Notes: generated by a model from the letters alone, not told the origin. A stretch of DNA of 47,230 bases from Chara braunii (GCA_003427395.1 BFEA01000275.1:398343-445572), one strand, 5' to 3'; positions 1-32,412 are shown, numbered from the stretch's first letter. Numbers and translations are program-made.

Positions 1-19
1 CCCGTTCAGGTCGCCGCCC

Positions 20-53
<34 letters not shown>

Positions 54-777
54 AAGAAACAAAACGGGAATGCATGTTCCCGCGAAAGCGGGTAGATGCA
101 TTCCCGTTTTGTTTTTCGAAACGATATTTTTCCTATTTCTTTGTTTTTTTTTGTCTTTTTTTTCCCGTTTTCTTTGCTGTGTGTACCTTTTGCACGTTCG
201 GATCTTTTTTCTTATTTCTTTGTTTTTTTTTCGGTTTTTTTTCCCGTCTTTTCCGTTGTTCACGTTCTGCACGTTCGGCCGAGGCTCGGACTCGATAGCT
301 GGGCGAGGTACTGGTGGTTTAAGGAAGCTGCAAGAACGAGAAGGCGAGTTACCTTAGTGTGATCACGATTACGAGGTTAGTGATGCAGTGGGTGGCGAAA
401 GCTTATGACCCTCTTCATATCCCGCTGCCGCTTTCGCCCAGTGTGCCTTCACTCAGTTCCTTTCGGTTTTTCCAAAAAAATGGAATGGTAGCAGCTACGC
501 TCCTTTGTGGTCAAAAGTACTACTTGCGTCCATCGGGCAGAAGGAGAGAACGTGAAAAATAGTGTTGGAAAATACAAGTGAAGATGGTCAACGAGTGAGT
601 TGTGGGAGAAGATTCACGAGAAGCTGGTAAGAAAAATCGCGCGTGAATCAAATATAAACACAGGATGATTGTGTCATGCGGGCTTCGGTAGTTTATCTAA
701 TTGCTTCGCCAGTAGGGAAGGTGTCCAGGTATCTGCTTAGCCGAAGCAGGTTTTACTCTACACAGCCTGAAGGACAA

Positions 778-815
<38 letters not shown>

Positions 816-2700
816 AAAACAAACAAACAAACTCCCTTGGATCCCGGAGTGGATGTGACCGAAAATGTACGGTATGGAGCTGACTCTCTGCTAGGCCTCT
901 GGATTCACAGGTACAAAAAAAAACTGTTCGAGGAGTTCTATAAAGAGAAATTCTGGATTTATTGGCGTAATGCATGTGAGGACGGAGTATTGAATCCGAG
1001 GAAGGAGATGCGTGTACATCTTGATGTCACGCTGGTATAAGCAAACTTATGTAACTGACAGGGAGCTTTGGGCAAGACGGGGGGGAGCACGTGGCGCGTT
1101 CGAAGCAAGCAGGAAGTAAGAGGGGTAGGAGGATTCCGTAGGAAGCTTTATGATTGGATGAGTAAAGTGGGGGTGCAGTGTCATGTGGCTATTCCAGTTT
1201 TGTTAGTGAGGAGAGCTTGTGTAGAATTGTGAGGACCCCGGCCTCGGTTCTTCAGGTTGGAATATATGAACGATATATATAAAAATTACAAAAAAAAAAA
1301 AAAAAAAAAAAAAGAGGTTGTGAGTTAGAAGCAGTTGAGCAGTACCTTGATTAACTCGCAGTCGCCCTCCTCGAACACGAAGACCAAGAAGATGGTGACG
1401 AGGGAGTGTGAGACTGTGGGAGGGGAAAGGTGGTGGTGGTGATGGGAGTGTGATGCATGCGGACTCGAACCTCCATCGAAGATTCTTGAATTGAAGACGG
1501 GGGAAGGAAGATGCCTCCGACAGTGAGAGTGGTGGGTTTGCTTCGGAGCCTAGTGAAGGTGAGTCACAATGGCAAGGAAATGACAGTGACGAGCACAGGG
1601 GAGTTGCATCGAGTGATCATTGGCGAGTGGTTTGTAGGATCTTCGGGGAGTCAAGTGTCAAAGTCAGTTGCAGAACAAGGGCACTTCATAAGTGCAAACG
1701 CGTATTTGAGATAGCCGGACCAGTCGTGCTACCGGTGGTAAAAGAAGCCTCTCCTATCAAGCCTCTAGCTGAAGAAGGAGATGTTGAGTATGTTCAAAGA
1801 GCACAGTTTCAAGGAAGCTGATAGGTGTGTTGTACGCACTACCCCAACGCCACAGAGTTGTTTGGACAAAAAAGTAGAGTAGGAGGAGGGCGAGGGAGTT
1901 CATCCTGAACGCATATAGGAATGGATATGGAATAAATAAATGGAGCCGAGTTGTCGTTAAGGTTCATTTTGATCAAGGATTGAAAAAGGCAGAAGTGGTT
2001 CGCTTTGTGAGATGGCTGGTCGCCCTTACAAGTGAATATTAGGAATGTTAGTGCACATGCGCCGGCAGGCCCTTCCCGAGTGCAGATGGGCACGTCAGCG
2101 TGTCTGACCGTTGCAACGAATTCGAAGAATGTTCCCAAGGATTGGACAGATGGACATTGCATGTCGCAGGAGTTGCGGTCGGCATTTTGTGATCTGGTTG
2201 CTAGTCTGACAGAGATCGACTTTACCAAAGCTGACGTGCGGACTTTGTACCGATGAGTCAAAGGTAGACCAGGTGCTGGTTACGACTTGGTATACGTGAC
2301 TTCGTACTGACCACCCTAGATGAGAACCCGGGGCATGCTGTGGTGATGTGGCTGAGTGTATGTATTGCACCAAATACGTCTCTCTGGACTGAAAATTACA
2401 CCAAAAAATATGGCTATAACGACCGGACGTTCTTTTCGGGTGAAGACGGGAGTCTGTTCATGCGTTGTACCAAAGTGGTGCAATCATCAGAACCACTGAC
2501 GGACAACCAAGCACATCGGGCAAACCTACTTACGGCCCGGACCCTCGCACACAACGACCATGGACTGAATGCCTTGGGTGGTACAGTCGGTATCCGTAAC
2601 CCTTACCATGCGCCAACCGGCAGGGGGTGTTCAAACGGTCGTGCAGGGGGTGTGCAAACCGCGCGGTTAACGCCGCCAGTGTCCATACCTGACCCAGCAG
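1..2700. other. No recognisable gene; microsatellite, hairpin and poly-A tracts
   Basis: The stretch holds a (CT)n(CA)n block (about 19-53), a double hairpin (57-114), two T-rich near-duplicates (about 120-260), and poly-A tracts at 783-814 and about 1290-1313. The second poly-A tract and its flanks look like retroposed tails. Short open frames such as 1511-1714 and 2032-2256 on the plus strand show no family resemblance that I can name. A half copy of the foldback MITE family lies at about 2380-2455. Confidence 0.5.
57..114. repeat. Nested inverted repeat (double hairpin)
   Basis: The arms AAACAAAACGGGAATGCAT (57-75) and their exact reverse complement (96-114) enclose a second hairpin, CCCGC-GAAA-GCGGG (79-92), whose loop is a GNRA-type tetraloop. 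This could be a small foldback element or a structured RNA; nothing else supports a function. Confidence 0.8.
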
Positions 2701-3090
2701 AGTCTTAAGCCCACAACCTCAAGACGACAACGCGCATTTCCAACCCGTGCTCTCTTTCTTGCACGAAGAGTGTGAACGATATATTGCTTCTTCAGAATAG
2801 TCTGTCATCATCCCAAGCTCGGTTTCCACCCCGTGCTCTCTCTCTTCCGGCATGCTGATTGCAAATTATCTATGCTTCTTTGTAATAGTCAGTCAGTCAT
2901 CTTCATTTTCATATTTCTTCACCACAACGTTTCTCAACATATCCATACATCCTTCGCCGTTTGCGGTGACCGCCTACTGCACTTTCCCTACAATTCAGCA
3001 AGCTGTCAGAATTGAAAACTCAGTCAATCAAATGTCGTGCAGTGACACCCAGTGACCCCACCCCACCCCTCCCGCTCTCCTTGCTCACTA

Positions 3091-3317
3091 CATACCACAA
3101 GCTTTCACCTCCACGCTAAATACTTGTTCCTCATTTATCCAAGTCAACCCCATCATACCACAAGCTTTCACCTCCACCCTAAATACTCATTCCTCATTTA
3201 TCCAACGCAACACCATCTTCTTCACCCACCCCACCCCTCAACCCTGCCCATCTTCTTCACCCACCCCACCCCTCAACCCTGCCCATCTTCTTCACCCACC
3301 CCACCCCTCAACCCCTC
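3091..3317. repeat. Two adjacent tandem repeats, 63 bp x2 and 35 bp x3
   Basis: A 63-bp unit beginning CATACCACAAGC is present at 3091 and 3154. It is followed directly by three copies of a 35-bp unit beginning CCATCTTCTTC at 3213, 3248 and 3283. The region is C-rich and pyrimidine-biased on the plus strand. Confidence 0.85.
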
Positions 3318-3943
3318 CAGGGGAAATACCCCACGTAATAAGCCACCCTTCCAAATGCGTGCAATACATGACCCCCCACCAGAACAGAAATGAGACATCA
3401 CCACCAGTCTTTTTCTTTTTTTCCCTGAGACGTCCCCAATCCAAAAAAAATCAGCCAAAGCAAGTGGCAATCATCCCTGGCTAGTCACACTGCCTCGAAT
3501 AACACCTCACAAATAGCAAAGGGTGGGCATCCATTGCATCATAATACCCAAAAGCAATCCAGGTCTAACCAAGCCAAGACCAGCACCATCACGAAGCCGA
3601 CCAGGTGCTGCCTGGTGACAACACGTACAAACAGTGAAAAAAAAATGTCCCCAGCCCTCTCCACCGGCACCAAAAGTTCCCTTTCATTAATGCGCTGCGC
3701 CATCCCAGGCACCCAGCAGGGTGGCCGGGGCAGCTGCGCCCACCGCATGATAACACAAGTACTTGCCCTGTTTATTAACAGGACTACATGCATGCACACG
3801 TAATCACCATGGGCGAAGACAGACGCTTGTGCCCATCGAACGAGAATCGTGTTAAGCTCTTGTCGCCAAATTGTACACAATCACCTGATACGATCGAGCC
3901 CCTCCCAACAATGCGTATGCATTGATCACACAGAGACCATGTT

Positions 3944-4630
3944 GTGCAGAAAAGTCGAAGCTACCCGTGCCATGCAGACAAGTTGAAGCTAAGTTTAAGC
4001 TACCCAACGTTCTCCAGGGAAGCCGAAGCTAACCCCATGTTGTGCGCGCAAGCTGAAGATGACCCAATGCTCCCCAGGGAAGTCAAAGCTACCCCCATGT
4101 TGTGCGCGCAAGTTGCAGCTACCCAATGTTGTACAGGCAAGTTGAAGCTAGCCCAATGTTGTGCAGGCAAATTGAATCTACCCATGTAGCACAGGCAAGT
4201 TGAAGCTACCCACCGTCGCACAGGCAAGTTGAAGCTACCCACTGTCGCACAGGCGGGCAACTTGAAGCTACCCACTGTTGCACAGGCGGGCAACTTGAAG
4301 CTACCCATGTCGTGCACAAAGTCGAAGCTATACACAATGTTGTGCACTCACTTGAATCCATATACACAATGTTGTGCACTCGACTTAAAACCATACACAC
4401 AATGCCGTGCACGAAGTCGAAGCTATACACAATGTTGTGCACGCGAGTTGAAACCATATACACAATGTTGTGCACGCGAGTTGAAACCACATACACAATG
4501 TTGTGGATGCATGTTGAAGCTACACATGTGCAGTCAGCTTGAAGTTACTCATGTCGTGCGGCCAAGTTTAAGCTACCCATTCTGATCAAGTTGGGAGCTT
4601 TACCTGTGTTGTGCAGGCAAGTTTACGCCA
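3944..4630. repeat. Degenerate minisatellite, about 28-36 bp unit
   Basis: About twenty imperfect units share the core GTTGTGCA..CAAGTTGAAGCTACCC. Two sub-families are visible: the short CAGGCAAGTTGAAGCTACCCA form (4130-4310) and a longer form with CCATATACACAATGTTGTGC (4320-4505). There are no uniform spacers, so it is a satellite array and not a CRISPR. Confidence 0.85.
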
Positions 4631-6498
4631 CCAGTACTTTTCCAGGCCATTTTTCTCCGATGCAGCATGGTCGTAGCCACCAGTTTCTCCACAATTGGCT
4701 AACAGGGGACCGCCACATTCAGCTTCTGACTAACAGGCTCTCCGAGTTTTGGGGGTCGACCTTCTCAACGTCAAAATGGCCGACTCCGCCAGTCAAAAGA
4801 AGGCCCGCACCTGTTCCCTTTTTTTTAATGCGCAAAACGTGCTTCCAGGCTCGGCAACAGTCAAAAAAGTACTGGTGGCGTAAGCCAATGCAGCTGATTT
4901 GGTTTGTACTCGTACTTCTACTCACCTCAAGTGCTGGAAGACTACCATCCTTTCTAACTCCTCACAGTTCTCCATAAGCCCACCGTTGCAGTTTGCAGCG
5001 AAAGCACAAACAACCATGACACGATTTGCATGCAGGGACATGCGAAAAGTGAGCAAATGTGCCCGAGCCTTGTGGGATTGTTAAGCCACCACTACCTTTC
5101 TCAGGCAACTGCGAGACTCTACATCGTAACACAACAGGTTTGGCTCTTCGGAGGCTCCGGGCTACAGGACGGCACAAGCCAAATACAAAAAAAAACGAGA
5201 TTAAAAAAGGCTATGTTGGTGCTTCAGCAAAGCTCGCTGCACGGGGGTAATCCCCCTCGGCAAAAGAGACTTGAAGATAGTGATGGTTTACGCAGCACCG
5301 AACACCAATAACACCGAAGTCGACAAGTCCACGTGCATGCAACTTTCCATCCAGTTCACCCACCCCTGACAAGCATGACACCTTCACCCTCCCATTTGGG
5401 CCCATAACACTCCAATTCAAGCACGGGTGAGTCCTTCAGGAACCACACAAGACTTCAACAAAAGCTCTTGGACCTTGGTTATGTATATGATATGTGTTGC
5501 ATACTTGCAGTTACACACTCAGTACACGGCCCCAGAGCCTCGCTGAAGAAGAGACTCCTCACCTGGAAAAATTGTGGAGGCTCGGCCTGCACCACCACAA
5601 TGGCTGGAGGCCCCAGCCAAAATAGAAAAGAAGTACGCCGCTGGCAGTTCCGAAAAGCTTGGCGTGCACAAAGGCGCCGCAGGTCCGGGTGTACTGGTAG
5701 TTTTAAGGTACCGCCCAAAACGCGTATAGCGAGGGCCAGTCGCCAGTCCCACAGCATTCCTTTCCTTGAAGGAGAAAGCAACTGAGTAATTGTAAATCCT
5801 CAAGAGTGAAGGTAACAAAACCCAGCGCACTAAATACTTCATGCCAATACACGGACTGCCGACGTTGCATCGAAGCACCCATAACCGACATGCATGTGTG
5901 CATGCTGCACACATCTGCCCACTGCCCACACCATTACCTGCACTCCCACCCCACACACACAACAATCGAAGCAGATGTTCTCCATAGCAGTTGGGGTATG
6001 CATCTCACGCCACAATGCAAGTGCCAAATTTGTCACCGCCCACTCTCCCCGCCGGCTTTCACTCGAGTTCATCTTCCACTCTCCTGAACCCCCCTGCGTA
6101 CATGCCACCACAGGCCCACATGCACACCCACAACTCCAGAAGTGCTTATGACAACGAGAACCTCAAAAGGACCAACACCCCCGGAGGCACATGCACCACT
6201 GCGAGCCTGCTTCCTCGCGCCTTCATTCATGTCAGTGCACCTACAACTTCGCAAACTGGAAACACATGGAACACGTTTTTTTTTCCATTTTCATTTCGAC
6301 TAGATGTACTTGATTATTTCTGGGGTAGTGGGGACTAGAGAACAAATTCCCGTAACTCGTTCACTTCACAAAAAAGCGGCACCGCAAATCAAAAGAAAGG
6401 GGTGGGAGTGCCTTGGTTCACTCCACAATCTCAACTTCTCGCAAGAATAAACCAGAACACATACAAAGCTTGGACACTGACCGCTGCCACAAGCGAGC

Positions 6499-6499
6499 C

Positions 6500-6566
<67 letters not shown>
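6499..6566. repeat. Compound microsatellite (CT)n(GT)n
   Basis: A short CT run passes directly into about 30 GT units. It is one of several compound dinucleotide tracts in the window. Confidence 0.95.
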
Positions 6567-6567
<1 letters not shown>

Positions 6568-7130
6568 GCACGTGTGTGTGTCTGTGCACAGGATCCACAT
6601 GTGAGCCCTCTAGCTAGCTATCTGTACAGGGGTACAAGGTCGTCATGACATAAACAAAGGAAACAAGTGAGCTGCATACAAATCACCATCTAGGTGGGTC
6701 AAATATCAAAATTGCTCCACTGAATAGTCAGTCGATTAATCCTCTTTCCTTCGACAGTGGTTAAAGCCATCCTTGACTTTTGCAACTGCCTATTCCTCTT
6801 GCACCCAAGCCGCCATGGACGGAATGCCCCGTCAGCCCTCAGAGAACCCTCCTCCAGTGACTTCCTCCTCCTCCCAAACAGTTCCCATTGCTCTCAGTAC
6901 ATCAAATTGCTAAACCCTCCAGACTACAGCAGTCACCTGAAACAAGCACATGCCGTTCCCCACATCAGCTTGCTTTGGCCTGAAGCGGCATCTGTTCGAC
7001 TCTTCTGTGCACAAATTGAAAGGATGATGAAAAAGAGGAACAGATTCTACCTGGACGTAGGTACAAATCAGTACGCACCCCGCCCCCACCCCCCCACCCC
7101 CTCCCCCTCTCCTTGCACCTGTTCTCTCCT

Positions 7131-7320
7131 CAAATCTCTGTTCCAAGCAGTGCACAGAAAAAGAGAGAATTTTACGGACAGCCCACCTTTGTGAGAAAAA
7201 GCACCCCCATTCATTTCACGTCGCGCAAATCTCTCTTCCAAGCAGTGCGCAGAAAAAGAGAGAGAATTACCAACAGCCCACCTATGTGAGAAAAAGCACC
7301 CCCATTCGTTTCACGGCGTG
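7131..7320. repeat. 95-bp tandem duplication
   Basis: Two copies start at 7131 and 7226 with CAAATCTCT.TTCCAAGCAG and differ at several positions. Both contain an AGAAAAAGAGAGA stretch and a GAGAAAAAGCACCCCCATTC stretch. Confidence 0.85.
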
Positions 7321-8971
7321 CTCACGCACACTGCACGCTCCGCTGACGAAAGCCATACTCCCTTGCCTGCATCTCTCCATTCGTCCACCTCTGCAGCTCC
7401 ATCTTCCTCCCTTTTACACAGTCTTCGCATTTATGCTTGTATCCATGTAGCACTTCCATTCTTCGCCAATATATGCTTCCCTTGTCCATGTCCAGTTTCT
7501 TGCCCACCCTCCTCATCGAACACAGAAATCGCCATGTTGTCTGCAGCGTATGGAACACACCACTCGCTCGCAATATCAACCCATGCGGACGTTAACGCAG
7601 GCTATGGGACACACCACTCGCTTGCAACATCAACGCGGTGGGTCGGTCGCACTAGGCACTGCACAGCCCACAAATTTACCCTTGCGCCCTCAGGATACAG
7701 CACGCTTCTTTCACTGCTGCGGAGCATCCTAGACCACAGTCCTTAGAGGCACAAGATGTCAGAAGCTTGCAAAAGGCCCATGCAGGAACCACCACAATTA
7801 CCTTCTACCCCGTAAGCCACCCTTGCTTACCAAGGCAGTAAATAACGCTCTCCGCCAGGTCTCTGCGCCCGGCATGGTGGGGCAACAAAGGCCTCCTGGT
7901 GATTGATCTACCCCGCATCGCCTTCTTCGCAAATAACCATCAATCGCCCTGAAAGACGAGGAGAGGAGAGAATGTGTAACAGAGGGACTGGTCTCTTATT
8001 TCGTTCTGGTCCTTCGCCCTCGTCATCTCCATTGCATCCTTCTTTTCCACTTTCAACAAGCGGAAGAAGACCAACAGCAAATACAATGCCTGTCTGAAGT
8101 CCGTCATGCAACCTCTTTCTTGTTGCAGAATTGGTAGTAGCACCCTGCTCAACAGTCATAATCACGAAGTAATAAGATACTATATAAACAAAGCCCGCGA
8201 CCAGAGCAAAAGTGATTATACCAGACCTCGATCGCCAGTCACCTGTGCATGCAAACGGCACAAAACCGACAACGGCAACCCCACCCCCCGGTGACACCCC
8301 TATAAAAGAGGCCAACTCCAGACTAAGCCATTAAAAATCCGCAGGAATTGAAAATTCCAAACGATCTCAACAGAATCGAAAGGTCAAGCGACCATCAAAA
8401 GCCAGGAACCCTAAACAACTCAAATTGATCATCATGCCCAAGGAAAAACTAAAGCTCCTGGCTATATACCATATTCCCTCTCTCTCTGCACTGCAAAGAA
8501 ATGAGAAAACACAAAAGGAGAGACCAGAAAAAACAAAGAAGCAGATTGGACCTTCCACTCCGACACCCCATGTCCTTTGCGAGAGGGAAAACCGCACACG
8601 GACAAGGGGTCAGGAGAGGGCATTTGATATGCCACCAACACCATACAGAAAGGTGGGGAACTACGGACGAATGAATATTAACCGGGAGAACGACAAAGGG
8701 CACAAACAGGGGAAATAAACCAGTAACAATGCTCTTCCGAGGCCACGACTACATGCCCCCTGTCCCTAAATCCACTGTACAGAGGGCTCTACTTGACACC
8801 CTAACGGCGGAAAAGAAAAGCGCAGCGCACACGCACCTGGCTTCCAACCCACCATTCTCCCATCTGCTTCCCCCAATTCAGGGATGCAGTTGTGTCAGGC
8901 AAAACCTGCTTTCTCCGAGAGCTCACCTGCTTGGTAACCACCCACCACCCCCCCCCCCAACTCCTACTCAG

Positions 8972-28159
<19,188 letters not shown>

Positions 28160-28324
28160 NNNNNNNNNNNNNNNNNNNNNNNNNNNNNNNNNNNNNNNNN
28201 NNNNNNNNNNNNNNNNNNNNNNNNNNNNNNNNNNNNNNNNNNNNNNNNNNNNNNNNNNNNNNNNNNNNNNNNNNNNNNNNNNNNNNNNNNNNNNNNNNNN
28301 NNNNNNNNNNNNNNNNNNNNNNNN
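28160..28324. other. Assembly gap (165 N)
   Basis: All bases are N. The gap abuts a (CA)n tract on its right, so a microsatellite is the likely cause. Confidence 0.99.
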
Positions 28325-28375
<51 letters not shown>

Positions 28376-28425
28376 GCACACATACACACACACACACATA
28401 CACTCATTCTCACATACACACGTGC
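28325..28425. repeat. (CA)n microsatellite at gap edge
   Basis: An almost pure CA repeat with occasional TA and GC interruptions, continuing out of the N-gap. Confidence 0.95.
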
Positions 28426-28494
28426 ACGCATTCGCCTGTCTACTGATATGGAACGCCACATGTTGGAAACTGGGTCCAACGTCCTATAAACATC

Positions 28495-28622
28495 ATGAAT
28501 AAAGCATCAACCGGGACCCAACACACACGTGAATAAAGCACCAACCAGACCCCCATAAACACACGTGAATAAAGCACCAACCAGGATCCCACACACACGT
28601 GAATAAAGCACCCAACTCAGAC
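28495..28622. repeat. 34-36 bp tandem repeat with AATAAA
   Basis: Four units start GAATAAAGCA at 28497, 28531, 28567 and 28601, joined by CCAACC.GACCC..ACACACGT. Each includes an AATAAA hexamer, which is probably incidental. Confidence 0.85.
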
Positions 28623-28899
28623 CCCCCCCACATACACTCTTCGAGTTGTGTATGTTGAACATGACAAAACATACACACAACATAATCACTACCTTACCCT
28701 TCCCCAACCACATCAATAAACAAACTATGAGTTGCTCACCCATGCGCTCACGGTAAGTCAATCCTAAAAAACCACGACCACCGGATGGATGTTCATGAGG
28801 CTGAAAGAGAATAACCCAGATGTGATTCAGTGTAAATCAGTGTGGGGATGGGTGTGAATGCTTCGCATTGCTTGGAATGGACGTTTACGAGTGTCAATG

Positions 28900-31660
28900 C
28901 ACCTGCTGAATATTCAAAGAGGGTAAAGTTTCTTTAATAATTCCCCTTAATAGTATCAGACTTACCAAACCTTCTCATGGGAACAGACTGGAATACAGTC
29001 TTCAACCCAAGGTTTGTCTCTACCATAACATAATAAATTTAAAAAAGGGGTAATTACGGTGCAGTTAAATTTTCAGTTATAAATCCACTTCAAGCATCCC
29101 TCCAATACAACGCATCCCCACCCAATCCTACAATTGGGTTAGATACATTCACAATTTTCCTCCCTTTTTAGCAAAAATCACGAAACCGTGATTGAAACGT
29201 ATTTAAAACTGAAAACATAGACTGCGCATTAGTTTTCCCTTTAAGAAACTCAGTTATTATCTCCTCAATCATGAAAGTGGAAAAATTAATTGACCCATAT
29301 AGATAAACAAATTCTACAAAAAATGACTACATATAGTATTATTAATTGCCACCAAAGTAGACCCCAATCAAACCAAAGGTTGACAACTTCCTCATCAAAC
29401 TATAGTTGATGTTTCTCTTAGTCTTTTATTATATCACACCTAGTTATTGGATTTATCACAATTCCGATCCAGTAAGAGCATAACCTATACTTCCGAACTT
29501 TCACCACTTAAACTCATTATCGTTGCGAAAAGATTCAAACATTCAAATATGGGTTAGTAAGCAAACGAGCAATTACATACAATGAAGATACGCTTCATTT
29601 CATAAGCAAAATAATTAGATACTGGTCTCAAAACCGTTTCTATAAGACTCAACATCATCCATAAAATAACATTCCACCATTAAAATTATAAGGAAAAAAA
29701 ATAGTTTAAGTCGCATCCGCAAAGCATAAAATTAACATGAAGAGGCATTATGTTATTGCAATATATTAGACAATGAATAAATAATAAATTATAGTCAAAG
29801 TATATATCACTTAATGCAAAAAGGATGAATAATGGGTTGAGTGAGCTATAACCAATAGCTTCACCACGTTAAATAAAATAATAAAACAACAGTTAAAAAA
29901 AAAACACTACCTCGAAAATATTATACTCATGAACGAGTTAATATATATATTTTTATACCGTAACAACCCCTATTGCATACTTCAATACAATGTATGAATA
30001 TGTCAAAATAAATTTTTAAAGTATCCTTAATTCAAAACATCTACCCTTTAAGTCAAATCCTGAATTTGTAAAATTATGTTATTTTTTAAAGACAATAAAA
30101 ATAAGGGTCGTACTAACTGCTCATTTATATTTATACACGTCAATATCTTCAATAAAACTTACTCATGTACGTCAACAAGTGACAAAGGGCAAATCATTGT
30201 ATGATGATGAACTCCTTTGAGTTTTGCAAGTTTTCTTTACCGTAATTAACCCGCATACTAAAACTTATTACAGCTCAGTGCTTACAAACAATAAATTAGC
30301 ATAAAGCATAATATATAATATTATTTTACTACTATTTTAAAAAATGAGTCAAAACAAATATATGAAATTGACACCCTGCGTCATTCCTAATTATATCATA
30401 TAAACTAATGGTGACAATTTTAACTGCTTTATTATGAAAAAAAATTATGGACTTGTGAAAAAAAAAACTCATGAACAAATTTTATAGATTTGATTGCCCA
30501 AAAATAATGAGTTTTTATCGAAGGTGTGGTAATATAATTATTGCAAAAATCATAAATTATTAAAAAAAATAAATATATTACTAGACTACAAGAGCGGTCC
30601 GGGATCACTTGCCCGACCGAGCCAAAAAAAATAAAAATAATAAAAATAATAGAAATATTTTTAAATTTTATTTTTGATTTGAAATTTGGTAAACAATCTC
30701 GATGCGACCCTCGAACAAAAGTTGTTTAGTTTATTTTTCTGCATAATATAGTTGTTGTTGTTGTTGTTGTTGTTGTTTTTTTTTTTTTTTTTTAGCTGGG
30801 GTCGTCCTTTGTCCTTGCACGGGTTCGTTTGCCGGGACCCGAGCGGCCCGTCTGGTAGCCTAGCTATATTATGTTTTTTTTTGTTTTTTTTTTGTTTTTT
30901 TAATAAGGTAGGTTATTTCACCATTTAGGTTACTCTTTGACAAATAAAATTTGACTCTTACTTCATAACTAAATAATAACTTATATACATACTGTATAAT
31001 ATCAGTCATGGTTAATAGTGAGATATCTTCGAATTTAATTTTTACCAGATCGTTGAGGTCTCTCATTTTTTCTTCAAATGAAACACAGTTAAACAATATA
31101 AAAATAAATAATATGATCATACATTTGTTGATGTTAAATAAATAATACAAATAAAAGTATTGAAAATTTATCTCTTTGCAATTTATTACAACTGACAATA
31201 ACTTATTAATTACATAAGATAATATTTGTTGCCATATTATAACACATTGAAAACTTAAATAAATGGGAATCACATGATATACACAGTTTTACCACCTTAC
31301 AAGTTTATGTTTTTATAAGTTATGAAACGTATCTCGACAAATATTTTGAAGAAACTTTTTCAAATGCAACTCTAAATTCAAAAATTTGTTTAATGTTATT
31401 CTCAAGGAGAGAAACACCTAGTACAAGACATTGTGAGGTCACACTCTCTCATTATCTCTCAAAGGAAGTGTTATATTACTTTTCTTTCGCATTCTTTCAA
31501 TTGTAATTCGTCAAGTTTATTGCAACTTTCGTATAAAAGATTGTGTGTTATCCTATAAGAGATTCTTAAGTATCATAGATTTCAAATACAAAATTACAAC
31601 ATAGTAGTTAAATTGCAACTTCAAAACAAACCTTTGTAACAATTCACAGGTAAAAATAAG
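28900..31660. other. AT-rich DNA with no recognisable gene
   Basis: Base composition drops sharply to roughly 30% GC from about 28900. Apart from one TIR element (30581-30863) nothing coding could be recognised. Minus frame 30869-31273 is Ile/Leu/Phe/Lys-rich, as expected of random AT-rich sequence. Confidence 0.5.
30581..30863. mobile_element. Short TIR element, CTGGTAGCCTA family, copy A
   Basis: It begins CTAGACTACAAGAGCGGTCC and ends GGCCCGTCTGGTAGCCTAG, an imperfect terminal inverted repeat. The interior carries ATTTGGTAAACAATCTCGA, then GTTTATTTTTCTGCATAATA, shared with copies B to D, and a (GTT)n run. It is non-coding and most like a MITE. Confidence 0.65.
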
Positions 31661-31709
31661 TTCGTTTAAAAACGGGACCCACTATGGGTCTGAAGGGTCT
31701 GTTAACTTT

Positions 31710-32412
31710 GAAAAGAGAACTGTGAAAGCAGGCATACATAGTTTCCATGTTTCACTGCACATTGGGCAGATTTGTTAAAAAACGCGCCCCGCTATAGGCC
31801 GAGGCTGGGGAAACGGTATTTCGGACCGACTGGTAAAAACAAGTTCACAGGAGCGTACTTGTCGGACGACTTTTAAGCAAGTCTGAACGTGTCATGAGTG
31901 GTCAGAGCAGCGTCTGAAGGGTCTGTTTTAGGGTTTAGGAATGTATCTTGCCGCCTTTGACATTTTTGTTGTTTTTTACTCATTTTTGCTTATTTTGTTT
32001 TTTACTTCTGTCAGTTGGCCTCTCCTTGGACCTTTCTGTTGTTTCGCCGTTTTGTCAGTTGACCTTTTTTTTTTTTTTTTTTAAGTTAGGTCAAGGAGTA
32101 TTGATTTGCATTAGGGTACGAAAGGTTGAGGTAAAGATAGATTAAAGACTATTAGTTGCATTACAGAGTAGATTAGGACCTTTATCTTCGACACGGATAT
32201 CTCTCTGAGGAAGGTCGCGTCTGACACCAGCCGAAACACTGCGTTGGCGAGTCGTCATATGCTTTGAGTTTACGCTTACTGTTTCTCTTTCGGTAATCTT
32301 AAGACACCTATTTGTGTTGAACTACGTAAAGTTGTGTCCAAGTGTTCACGAGGTGAACTAACACACGACAAGTATCGATGTTTTGCACAATATCTGCATC
32401 AACAACTCTCAT
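31710..32412 (+). repeat. Left direct repeat (pLTR-like)
   Basis: Shares with the right copy GAAAAGAGAACTG at its start, TTTTTGTTGTTTTTT, TTGACC, the AGCCGAAAC segment, ATGCTTTGAGTTT and ACAACTCTCATA at its end. The 5' part corresponds to the RT C-terminal coding of the right copy but is no longer open. Confidence 0.8.

Larger units (their letters stand above)
4631..8971. other. Helicase downstream flank without recognisable gene
   Basis: The stretch contains a long (CT)n(GT)n microsatellite (about 6499-6566), a tandem duplication at 7131-7320 and a short duplication at about 7550-7640. The helicase 3' UTR must extend into the right-hand end, but no clear polyadenylation signal was identified. 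Open frames here (for example 7908-8315 minus, 135 residues) are not recognisable and overlap others in several frames. Confidence 0.5.

Noticed and set aside
783-814. Poly-A tract as the tail of a processed pseudogene
   Set aside because: No recognisable gene sequence precedes it and no flanking duplication could be seen.
3944-4630. Possible CRISPR array
   Set aside because: Units are degenerate and contiguous with no unique constant-length spacers; eukaryotic context.
8302-8308. TATA-box-like TATAAAA on the plus strand (also TATATAAA near 8182)
   Set aside because: No gene follows in the right orientation; such hexamers are expected by chance.
7908-8315. 135-codon minus frame with hydrophobic segments
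   Set aside because: Overlapped by other open frames, no homologue recognised, and it lies in the helicase downstream region.
30869-31273. 134-codon minus frame rich in Ile, Leu, Phe and Lys
   Set aside because: Composition matches random AT-rich DNA; no motif.
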